Shown: in pieces, positions 20,884-29,367 of the stretch | Layout: every line of letters begins with the position of its first letter | How positions within the stretch are numbered: position 1 is the first letter of the stretch | Assembly (NCBI GenBank): GCA_964019425.1 | Contig: OZ025801.1 | Coordinates: forward strand, 1,178,001 to 1,242,000 | Reading direction: 5' to 3' | Length of the DNA stretch: 64,000 nucleotides | Origin: Flectonema sp. DT1601 | Taxonomy: Eukaryota > Euglenozoa > Diplonemea > Diplonemida > Diplonemidae | Program-made: the position numbers and the translations under genes | Notes under the pieces: model-generated | Seen by the model: the letters and a program-made list of their open reading frames with translations, nothing else | Told to the model about the DNA's origin: nothing | Database searches by the model: none

Positions 20884-22080
20884 AATAATAATAATAACAA
20901 TAATAGTAATAATAATGTTCATGTTACTTCACAAAGGATAAGTAAACCTGCTGTTACACAACAGCCACAGCACCCACAACAACTAAACGGATCCAACAAC
21001 AACAATTGTGATACTTCTCCGACTGCATCACCTCGACAGTTTACAGTTGGAGAAGTGAGTCGAAGTCAGAATGGGACTTCTGGTAGTCGATTTCGCAAAG
21101 TGAGAGGCCTAAAGGCTGCCGGCTACAGTAGAACTCTACGAGCCCAAACACCCGACCAGTTGATGCGACCTGACGGAAGTAACACCGACATCAACACCAC
21201 CAACAGTAATAATGATATCGAAGGTTACAAAATAAATAATTATCGCGTTGGAAGTACTCAACAGAAATCACCCGACAAACAACTCAAATGGCTTTCGATA
21301 CTCACTTCCGAATCTAATTCTCCTCCAGAACGAGGGTCGGGAGCACCCCCTCTCCCTCCCCTCGTTAATTTGATTCCTCGAGAGCTATTTACTAAAAAGT
21401 TAGTGAAAACGATGTGCTCAGTTCGAACAGCCCCTACGAGGTTTACTTATCCAGCACCTGTTGCAAGTACGGAGCACACGTCCGCTAAAAGATCGACGTC
21501 ACGACAAAAGCTTTACATCACTCAGAAGGGAGCCATCGCAAGAAAAGCTGCTGTTCAGGCAGCTGCCTGTACGGCTGCTGCATTGCTAGCGGTTGGTATT
21601 TGTTGGCATTCACACATTAAAAGGAAGGCCAAGAAAGAAGTGATATCGCACTACATTGGATTCAACTGCCGTAAGAAGCCACCTGCGAAGAATCAAACGA
21701 ATTGGTATCTCGAGAAGTTGATGTTGAGCAGGCTACTGACAGCTGCTGATTTGGAGGGGTGTGATGCTGTAAAGCCTGGGTGTGGAATTCTATCTTTAAT
21801 GAAAGAGGCAGACAGCTCTGAAGTACCCGATTCGCTAAATAGCAACGTCGCTGTTCTCAGAGATGTTATTACAGAAGGTTTACCAATCCCTTCACACTGC
21901 ACTACTTATGATCATTCTGTAGGATCAGCAGCGGAATACACTTCTCGTCTTGCGTTACCTCCTCACTTCTTAGATCCGATGCCTTCTGACCCAACTCCAC
22001 CAACAGATCGATCATATCATGGATTGTTTACAAACAAAGAAATGCAACTTCTTAATAACATTCTCGTCAGGAGTAGGTAG
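20563..22080 (+). CDS. Asn-rich protein with one hydrophobic segment
   Basis: 505 residues; no family recognised. The N-terminal third includes a 30-residue run of Asn/Ser encoded by AAC/AAT repeats (20845-20915). It is followed by basic, Ser/Thr-rich sequence. A hydrophobic Ala-rich stretch around residues 327-347 (KAAVQAAACTAAALLAVGIC) could be a membrane span or amphipathic helix, flanked by basic clusters. The C-terminal 130 residues look folded (NWYLEKLMLSRLLTAADLE; LPPHFLDPMPSDP). The reverse-strand hydrophobic frame across the Asn run is an artefact. A real gene is likely from length and composition. Confidence 0.6.
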
Positions 22081-22229
22081 GCAGTTTACTATCTTTTCAA
22101 TTTATTTATTACAACTGACGAAACCTTTTCAGGTTCTCTGCTGCTGGATTTTGAATTAATTTTAATATTTGAGAAAAAGTAAGAAATTACGTTTTTTTCT
22201 CCAGCTATTTACACAACCAAGACTTTGGC

Positions 22230-22559
22230 ATGGCGTACAAGTCCTGTTTTTCAGGCAAGAATTTCGATTCGGTGGTAATGCAGGTATGCCATAGTTAACA
22301 TCACTAGCGATTGTTACGATCGGTAGATACAAATAACACAAAACTATCCAACCAGATGATGGATGCCGTTCATCACCCAGTTGGATGTCATGGAGGTACT
22401 GGTGTTGGTTCTATTGCAGCACACCCTGGGTTATCTCACGGGAAAATTGCTGACCTGTCACACGGCTTGACCGGAACAAAAGCCCCAGGAGGAGGCGGTC
22501 CAGACTTAGCATCCGGCAACACCACGGCTGGAGTTGCACACTCTCAGGCGATTATTTAG
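22230..22559 (+). CDS. Tiny two-exon Gly/His-rich protein, 85 residues
   Basis: Exon 1 is 22230-22283 (MAYKSCFSGKNFDSVVMQ) and exon 2 is 22356-22559. The intron is 72 nt (GTATGC...CCAACCAG), phase 0. Exon 2 encodes a Gly/His/Ala-rich tail (GCHGGTGVGSIAAHPG; LSHGLTGTKAPGGGGPDLAS). It shares size, exon pattern, Gly-rich tail and position with the next two genes, but not clear residue identity, so it may be a distant relative or only similar in style. No known family. It is supported by a clean splice join in frame rather than by homology. Confidence 0.55.
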
Positions 22560-22934
22560 TTTGAATACTTCCGATTGCCAGCTAATTAGTCGAAAATAAG
22601 AATTTTAAGAGCACAGCCAAGTTATTAATTCGAATCCGTGCCCCAGTACACAACAAGGACAAACTAAAAGAAAAACGAAAAAAGAAAAAAAGAAACAATC
22701 CGTAAGTATGATAAACGGAACACATAACAGCATCTGACTGAAGTATTCTGTGCGGTACGTTGTGTTGCTACGAGAAGATCTGAATCATATTATTCAGTAA
22801 TAGGTGACCTCAGCTGGTAATCTCGATGATGTACAACAACCCAGTCGCTTGCTGTGATTAACTATATTGCAAGTGGTATTTCAAAAAAAAAATATTATTC
22901 TCAGACTACACGACACACACAAACATTTAATAAA

Positions 22935-23272
22935 ATGCCTCAGTTCTCATGGAAAGAACCTGCAGGATTCCCAGCTGGACTCAAGACTTCCATGACTGGA
23001 GTGAATCTGCTTGGAGCAAACCAGGTATGAGATGGAACACTTCACCTGTCTCAGTGGCATTCCTTTTCTAATAAAGTAAAAATGAAAAAAAACAGGTTGA
23101 AATGGGATCTTGTCGCCCATATATTTACAAGTCAGCTGAGATGGGCGCAGCGAATGGAAGAGGACAGGGCTTCGCCGCTGGGTTCAAGGCGGGTCATGCC
23201 CAAGGTCTGAAAGATGCATCACCAGACATGAGCAGCAATCTGGCTGACGTGGGCGGTGATATGAAGTTCTAG
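22935..23272 (+). CDS. Tiny two-exon protein family member 1, 88 residues
   Basis: Exon 1 is 22935-23024 (30 codons, MPQFSWKEPAGFPAGLK...) and exon 2 is 23096-23272. The 71-nt intron (GTATGA...AAACAG) is phase 0 after codon 30. Exon 2 contains SCRPYIYKSAEMGAANGRG, QGFAAGFKAGHAQGLKDASP and a short tail. The downstream gene matches it exon for exon, with the intron at the identical codon. That conservation is strong evidence for protein coding. No signal peptide or membrane span; Gly/Ala-rich with conserved Cys and aromatic residues. Function unknown. Confidence 0.85.
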
Positions 23273-23504
23273 AAAACTTCCAGTCACATTCGCATTCATT
23301 TTTTCCGCCATGGAGTCCTTACACTTTTTTCGTATGCACATCACTGAATGCGAACTAATAAGAAAGAAACAAACAAGTAAATTATTTCAAAAATAACGAA
23401 TTGACGATATCGAAGACTACACCACTGCGATGACTCTTTTTCTCGACTCGCCGAAATTAGTTATTCTGCTCACCCCAAACAGCACTTACACAACAACAAA
23501 ACTA

Positions 23505-23835
23505 ATGCCGGCATTCTCATGGAACCAACCGAAGGGATTCCCTTCCGGACTACAGTCCAGCATGCAGGGTGTTCACTTACTGGGTAAGAGTGAGGTAAGT
23601 ATTTTGTTTTGTCTACTTTTTGATATGTATTTGAAAACATAACAAACAGGTTGAGGAAGGTTCCTGCAGACCGTACATCTACAAATCAGCTACCTTGGGA
23701 GTTACAAACGGAAAGGGAACCGGATTCGCAGCGGGTTACACTGCTGGGCACGCTCAGGGTCTCAAAGACGCGAGTCCGGAAGGAACCACAAACATGGCCA
23801 ATGTCGGTCATGGTGTTGGATTGGGAGGTCATTGA
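23505..23835 (+). CDS. Tiny two-exon protein family member 2, 91 residues
   Basis: Exon 1 is 23505-23594 (30 codons, MPAFSWNQPKGFPSGLQSS...) and exon 2 is 23650-23835. The 55-nt intron (GTAAGT...AAACAG) is phase 0 after codon 30, as in its upstream paralogue. Conserved between the two: FSW, GFP(A/S)GL, a V(N/H)LLG block before the splice, VExGSCRPYIYKSA, NGxGxGFAAG, AGHAQGLKDASP. The C-terminal tails differ. The variable positions are mostly third-codon or conservative, consistent with selection on the protein. Function unknown. Confidence 0.85.
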
Positions 23836-23989
23836 GATCTTAATATTTAGGAGAACGTTTTTTACGAAAAGCAAAAGAAATATCAGTTACACCCAACCCC
23901 ATCTGGTACACATGTAACCAAAGCTGTTGAGTTGGAAAACTGTTTGAGTTTTAAATAATTTTATCAGCCGATCAGTCGGAAACACAAAG

Positions 23990-25509
23990 ATGGCGGCACC
24001 ACCACCAAAGATGTCTTGGGCAGACATGGCGGCTAAAGTGAAGGATAAGCCACTCGATGAGCAACACGAAGCACAAATTGTTAAAGCACCGGACATGGGT
24101 GTCGAAAAATTACGTAAGATGAGAGAGACCGCGCCATCGACCCACATAACTCGTTGTGAGGGAAGTATCGGTCGCAAAACTCTAGTACTTGACACTGGTG
24201 CTCTGATTAAGGGAGGTGTTGATTTGTACGGAATGGCGGAGGAATTTTGCACAATCAAGGAAGTATTTCAGGAGGTCAGAGATCGCAAAACTCGTGACTT
24301 TGTGGAATCATTTCCGTATGAAGTTATTATCCGTGAGCCAACTAAGGAATCGATGAGTGCGGTAATCAGAATGTGTAAAAATACGGGTGACCTTGGAACC
24401 CTATCATCAGTAGATTTACGGGTTTTGGCTCTCGCGCATACCGTTGCAGCCGAAGCGGAAAGTATAACTGCTCCGCCAACAGTAGAGGCAAACGGTACTA
24501 AGAAGAAGCCAATAATCCACTGTGAGAAGCAGGGTTCCACGAAGACTGCGAATGTACCGACCCTACCTGGCTGGGGGTCGTGGGGTGGAAATGACGATGA
24601 TGAGGAGGAGGAACGGGAAGAAGAAGAAGCTGAGGAAGAGGAGGAGAAGAACCCGGAAGACGAGAAAGAGATGACAGAAGAAGAAGCCAAGGCTGCGAAG
24701 CCGCAAGTACTTCGCGCAACAGACGATGATGCCGAAGATGTTGAGGAAGCCAACGAAGAGCCAACTGAAGATGACGGTGGCTGGATTACACCCGCCAATA
24801 TAAAACAGTATAAGGGTGAGAACAGCGGACTTTTTGGAGCCGAGGGTGACATCCGCTCTGTCGGATGTATGACTACTGACTTCCCGATGCAGAACGTCCT
24901 CATGCACCTTGGAATCCTTGTTGTGTCTGTTGAAGGTTATCGTATTAAGCATCTCAAAAAGTGGGTTCTCAGGTGCCATGGATGCTACTGCATTGTTAAA
25001 GATACAACAAGACAGGTATTATGTTTTCTTTTACTTACTGTTTTTGCTTCAATTAGTTAGAATGACGTTAGATCTAACTTCCTGAAGAATGTTCTTATTT
25101 TACTTTAAAACGAAACAAAATTAAACTAAAACAGTTCTGTCCGGATTGCGGATCTGGAGATACTCTGAAGAGAGTCAGCTACAGTTTGAATGACGACGGC
25201 CAGGAACAGATTTGGATTAATCCAACCAGAAAGATTCAAGTCAGAGGAACTGTTTACAACTTACCGAAGCCAAGAGGAGGAAGAGCCGGTACTAATAAAA
25301 CATACATAATTAGAGAAGACCAACTTCAGAACTGCGGCCGTAAACGAAATGACGAACAAAAGAAGGCTGATAAACTGGCGGCTCTTCTTTCAGAGGATTG
25401 GATGTTTGGTCAGGATGTCGGCGAAGCACAGAGAGCACAACATAAAAAGCCTGTGAAGTCATCGTACAGCAGAAAGAATCCTAATCAAGGAAGACGAAGA
25501 AAGCTCTAG
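23990..25509 (+). CDS. NOB1: NOB1-type PIN-domain endonuclease for 18S rRNA maturation
   Basis: Exon 1 is 23990-25015 and exon 2 is 25135-25509. The 119-nt intron (GTATTA...CTAAAACAG) is phase 0, giving 466 residues. NOB1 cuts the 3' end of 18S rRNA in pre-40S subunits. The PIN domain starts at about residue 60 (LVLDTGALIKGG, with the catalytic-type Asp). It continues through EVFQEVRDRKTRDFVESFP and TGDLGTLSSVDLRVLALAH. An acidic linker follows, then a conserved ...DFPMQNVLMHLGI motif. Last is a zinc ribbon that the splice reconstitutes: RCHGCYCIVKDTTRQ|FCPDCGSGDTL (CxxC...CxxC). The Lys/Arg-rich C-terminus is typical. The splice restoring the ribbon makes this assignment firm. Confidence 0.95.
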
Positions 25510-25941
25510 AGAGCGATCTTTTCAGTTTGGGGAATGTTGAGGGCGGCCATGACCTGAAGGTCATCTCGTCTATGAAGTGACTGTTAGATATCTGAGTCCA
25601 GAAGAGCTTCAGGATGGAAATAATTATTTTGTGAGCTTCTCTCTGCGTCGTTTGATTCCTTTTAATTTTCCCGCCTCCCTGTCTCATTTCTTTCTTTTGT
25701 GTTTCCGTCTGCCATAGTTCTATCCCCTTTAAGTAGACCCCACCCTATCAGGTTTACGGTTCTCATCAATTGCCATCACAAGTAGCAATGGCTTGTTGAA
25801 CTTCCTTTACTGAAATCACTTCTTTGTATTTAAAAAACAGGTTAATGTTACAAAAGGGGAAAAGTGGTTTGGACTTTCTTAAATGTATTTCAATTCATAA
25901 TTAATTGTCTTTAGATCAGTAAGAAAAACTCTAACAGTAAA
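25510..25941. other. Intergenic spacer
   Basis: Pyrimidine-rich stretches and A/T-rich sequence; no gene recognised. Acceptor-like AAAAAACAG ends at about 25840, so an unseen 5' exon of the following gene cannot be excluded. Confidence 0.4.
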
Positions 25942-26859
25942 ATGTTAAAACGAAGTGGAATACTTCGAGTTGTTTACCAGGCTGTTGATGATAACAGTGT
26001 ACCTGACAAAGTTCCTAGACTACCTGCGAGTAAACATGTAAAAGGAAGGTTACTACAGTTGAGACAGAGTATTGGGATGTCTGAGGAGGAGATTAATCAT
26101 TTAGTTGCTGAGAATGGTCTTCCGCCACAAGTAGAGATTGAGGGATACAAGACGACCGACGTTGCATGGGAACCAAAACAAAGAACGTGGGCAGATATTG
26201 TAAAACATAAAGAAGAGACTGGTCAGTTGTATTCACCACGTACTATTCAGGAAGCATTTCCATATTTAGGTGGAATGAAATCGGGTGTACCTGACTTCAA
26301 GGATGAACATCGTGAAGAACAGATGTTGGCCCATCTCGATGCGAGAACTAACCATCCTATGTCTGTTTACTCATCAATTCAGGAACATCGAATATGGTAC
26401 GTCGTGTTTTCGATTTTGAGTTTCTTTATTGGATACTCTTCAGTGAAAGCATATTGTCAGCAACACATCTATGATTATGATGCGGGTGTTACATCTCGTG
26501 TTGACCACTACATCAGTCGTGAAGAAGCAGAGACACGAGTTGCATCAGGCGACGAGCCAATGGTTCCGGTATTCAAAAGTTTTAATCCAGTGAATCAACT
26601 TGGAACGATTTCCTGTCAGTGGATTCCTGTTTCCCAGTTGTCCCACAAGATGTGGAACGACAGAGAAGGTCCAAATAAACCAGTCAGACAAATGCTGGAA
26701 CCAGGTGTTTATAGGGGTAACATTTACAGTTGGTCTGACAACTACCATTTTCCAGGATCGTACGCTGGCATGGTTGACAAACCGGGTGAGCAGATGGAGT
26801 GTCAGAAAAGATTTAGGGAAAACCGAGCTAAGTACGAAAAAATGGCAGGAATTAGTTAA
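25942..26859 (+). CDS. Single-span membrane protein, unknown family
   Basis: 305 residues starting in an A-rich context. A hydrophobic segment at about residues 154-172 (WYVVFSILSFFIGYSSVKA) separates a soluble N-terminal half from a C-terminal half. The N-terminal half includes KTTDVAWEPKQRTWADIVKH. The C-terminal half is rich in aromatic residues (NIYSWSDNYHFPGSYAGMV). No classical signal peptide; the first residues (MLKRSGILRVVYQ) could be a mitochondrial targeting leader. The layout recalls accessory subunits of respiratory complexes, but I cannot match a family. Confidence 0.65.
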   Translation: MLKRSGILRVVYQAVDDNSVPDKVPRLPASKHVKGRLLQLRQSIGMSEEEINHLVAENGLPPQVEIEGYKTTDVAWEPKQRTWADIVKHKEETGQLYSPRTIQEAFPYLGGMKSGVPDFKDEHREEQMLAHLDARTNHPMSVYSSIQEHRIWYVVFSILSFFIGYSSVKAYCQQHIYDYDAGVTSRVDHYISREEAETRVASGDEPMVPVFKSFNPVNQLGTISCQWIPVSQLSHKMWNDREGPNKPVRQMLEPGVYRGNIYSWSDNYHFPGSYAGMVDKPGEQMECQKRFRENRAKYEKMAGIS

Positions 26860-27233
26860 ACAACACTGACGGGTGTTTGTAATTATTTCATTATTTCAGT
26901 CGCCTAACTGCCGGTAGTGACCCGTGGCAGGTATTATTTTATCAACAAAGGGTTTCTGGTTGTAGGCTTTACTTTCCTTCGGCGTCCGTTTGGTTGGGAG
27001 TGCTGTAATCATGTTGCGACCTTCATTTATTAATTATTAACGTTACGTAGCACAATAATATGAATTAGAAGCTGATGGGACGGTTATTTCCAATAATTAA
27101 ACCTAAATTGATATTCTAATATTGTGATGCGAGTTAGGTTAAAAAAATTACATTTCTGTTAAACTGATTACTTGCACTGCTTTTCATTGGCCTTTCTGTT
27201 TCTCAGCGATGCAACAAAGCAATTGATTACAGT
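26860..27233. other. Intergenic spacer
   Basis: A/T-rich, no gene seen. TTTCTCAG just before 27209 could be a splice acceptor for the next gene. Confidence 0.4.
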
Positions 27234-28259
27234 ATGACCACTCACACGTACACAACTTTTTGCAATGATGTAAAACAGTGCATCCAAATTTGGCAGAAAA
27301 AGCAAGCGACTGGACATGTTCAAGGAACGCCAATGGAGGTAATCGAAAAGGTGATGCGCAATCATGGAGGAGTTGCAGAGGGTGTCGCTCTGATGATTGC
27401 AGCGAAAATGTGCGAAGCAGAGGGAGGTGCAGTTGCAGCACTCGAGGCCGGGTGTTTGGGTCAGGCAGGAATTGTGTTTATGGAAGCGGAACTGGAGCGA
27501 CACCGACTTGGGATTATAACTATGGATCAGGACCTGCAGAGAGCCACTTCGTGTATTAAACGCTCTCTCGATATTCACCTCTCTCTGCAACACTATTCAG
27601 AAGCGCACTCGTTAGCGCTATTCGCTGCGGATTCACTGCACCTCCTACAGTGTGAAGACTCAGCTGCATCATTCTACATCATTGCTGCAAACAGTTTTTC
27701 GAATAAGATGCCAGTGCGGGGTGATGGCTCTCCTGTAGTTGATAACCAGCTTCGTGAGGCTTCCTTGATGAGGGCTTTCGAATGTCAAGTTGCTTCATGG
27801 AACAAGTCTGCTGCGCTGGAAACAGCAGCCAGTCTCTTAGAATTGTCGCAGTATCAGCACAGTTACAATGTTGATAATTCAGAGTGTGATGAACCAGAGC
27901 AAGAAGATACCGGTGCTGATAACTTCTTTTGTGACTCGTTTACTCCTCCGTCGGATGTGAATGGGATTGCTAAACTTCCAGACAGTCAAAGACAACGTAT
28001 CACCGATATTCTGATTTCTGTGGTTCTTATTCACGTGGCCTGTCATGATTTCGAACAAGCTGCTCTCTTGCTGCCTAGACTGAGGCTTGCAGGCCCGCTT
28101 TATCATTTCATTGTAACTGTTGTTTCCTCTCCAAGAGACCCTCCAAACGCATCGATTCTTTGTAATCCCCTTCACCTGATGCTGTACCAAAAAGTAGTTA
28201 CTTCTGTCACATATCCGTCTTCATATGCTAGGGACGATACTTTTTTGGTGGGGAAGTAA
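27234..28259 (+). CDS. Helical-repeat protein resembling HAP40/F8A
   Basis: 341 residues, nearly all helical and Ala-rich, with TPR/SNAP-like helix pairs. Examples are ATSCIKRSLDIHLSLQHYSE, AHSLALFAADSLHLLQCEDS, AASFYIIAANSF and REASLMRAFECQVASWNKSA. The order and spacing resemble the huntingtin-associated HAP40/F8A family (LHLEL..., LELA..L..LG...AA.HF.RAA...), a vesicle-associated adaptor. This is a by-eye resemblance only. The C-terminal part is unlike the human protein. The stop codon at 28257-28259 lies one base after a good donor (GGGAA|GTAATA), so the protein may instead be spliced onward (see findings). Confidence 0.55.
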   Translation: MTTHTYTTFCNDVKQCIQIWQKKQATGHVQGTPMEVIEKVMRNHGGVAEGVALMIAAKMCEAEGGAVAALEAGCLGQAGIVFMEAELERHRLGIITMDQDLQRATSCIKRSLDIHLSLQHYSEAHSLALFAADSLHLLQCEDSAASFYIIAANSFSNKMPVRGDGSPVVDNQLREASLMRAFECQVASWNKSAALETAASLLELSQYQHSYNVDNSECDEPEQEDTGADNFFCDSFTPPSDVNGIAKLPDSQRQRITDILISVVLIHVACHDFEQAALLLPRLRLAGPLYHFIVTVVSSPRDPPNASILCNPLHLMLYQKVVTSVTYPSSYARDDTFLVGK

Positions 28260-28368
28260 TATTCTTTTGATTTTTGCCGGCGTTGGAGACTGAATGACGT
28301 TGTTCAATATGATAAATTCAATTTAACTTTCGTTACTTACTTCTTTCAGAAACTATGAAGTAAATAAA

Positions 28369-29367
28369 ATGGATACACAGACACTCACTCTGACTCCAAC
28401 GGAAACAGGTACCAGAACGCTGGGAACTGAGACTCTCTCTCTGACTCTACGTACTGCAACGGAAACAGGTACCGAAACACTGAGAACTGAGACACTCTCT
28501 CTGACTTTACGTACTGCAACGGAAACAGGAACTAAAACACTAAGAACTGGAACAGCCACCTCAACGCTGGGAACTAGGAGCGCAACCAGCTCAATTGTTG
28601 CGGAAACTCCAAGCACAACTCTGACCGCTGCAACAAGAACTTCTACAGCAACTCTGCCAACTGAGACGGCAACATTGTATGTGACACCAACTCGGGTAGT
28701 TGTACCGACAGAGACCCCGATTGTTATTCAGCCTTCAGACGATGAATCTTTTTTAAACAGGTGGCTAATCGTTTTAATCCTTGGTGGATTAATTTTAATT
28801 ATTTGCATTCTTGTTTTGTGTGTTTGGAAGAAGTCTAGGAATCAGAAGAAGAAAACTAGAACTCCGCTTCCTGCACATGAACCAGAAGACATCCCCTTAG
28901 TTGTTGATGAGGGTTATGAAAGGTTTGGTTTTGAGGAGAAGGCACAGGATTCGCATATGGAGATGCCATACAAACCACCTGAGCTGGATAAACCTCCTGA
29001 CACCACTCTCACCCCTTCTGAAGTGAGTGGGAAGACAGAGAACATCAATAATACCAAACTTGCTACTGAAAAAAGTGCATCCTTCTTCCCCTCCACTGGA
29101 GCCCATCCCACAGTCATCTATGGCTCTCCCAGGGTGCTTTCAGACGATCCTGGTAAGGCCTCATCCAGTAAGGCACAATCGATACACCTGTCACGATATC
29201 TGAAAGGACTGTCTTCTGAGGGAACGCCAGAGCGACCCCTCACAGCCTGGGAACTTCCTCAGACGGAAGCAGCCACTTACTACTCTATGCCACCTTCTCC
29301 ATATGGAAGAGGAAGAGGAGCACTTGATCCCACATTCACACACCCCTCCAACAACTTGCACTATTAA
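28369..29367 (+). CDS. Thr-rich single-pass membrane protein (mucin-like)
   Basis: 332 residues from the first Met. The N-terminal 120 residues are Thr/Ser-rich (TETGTRTLGTETLSLTLR and similar units) and likely O-glycosylated. A transmembrane helix at about residues 129-150 (WLIVLILGGLILIICILVLC) is followed by a basic stop-transfer (WKKSRNQKKK) and an acidic, Pro-rich cytoplasmic tail. This is type I topology, yet no signal peptide is present from this Met. The frame is open upstream to a splice acceptor at 28349 (TTCTTTCAG), so a 5' exon is expected. Gene real; start wrong or incomplete. Confidence 0.7.
   Translation: MDTQTLTLTPTETGTRTLGTETLSLTLRTATETGTETLRTETLSLTLRTATETGTKTLRTGTATSTLGTRSATSSIVAETPSTTLTAATRTSTATLPTETATLYVTPTRVVVPTETPIVIQPSDDESFLNRWLIVLILGGLILIICILVLCVWKKSRNQKKKTRTPLPAHEPEDIPLVVDEGYERFGFEEKAQDSHMEMPYKPPELDKPPDTTLTPSEVSGKTENINNTKLATEKSASFFPSTGAHPTVIYGSPRVLSDDPGKASSSKAQSIHLSRYLKGLSSEGTPERPLTAWELPQTEAATYYSMPPSPYGRGRGALDPTFTHPSNNLHY
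28401..28560 (+). repeat. 60-bp coding tandem repeat
   Basis: Two full and one partial copies of a 60-bp unit (starts at 28401, 28461 and 28521, each with GGAAACAGG). They encode 20-residue Thr-rich units in the extracellular part of the membrane protein. Copies differ by a few substitutions. Confidence 0.85.

Noticed and set aside
20680-20922. Hydrophobic Ile/Val antisense frame
   Set aside because: It is the complement of the AAC/AAT Asn repeat in the real gene.
24268-24979. Ser-rich antisense frames across NOB1
   Set aside because: They are shadows of the acidic Glu/Asp linker of NOB1.
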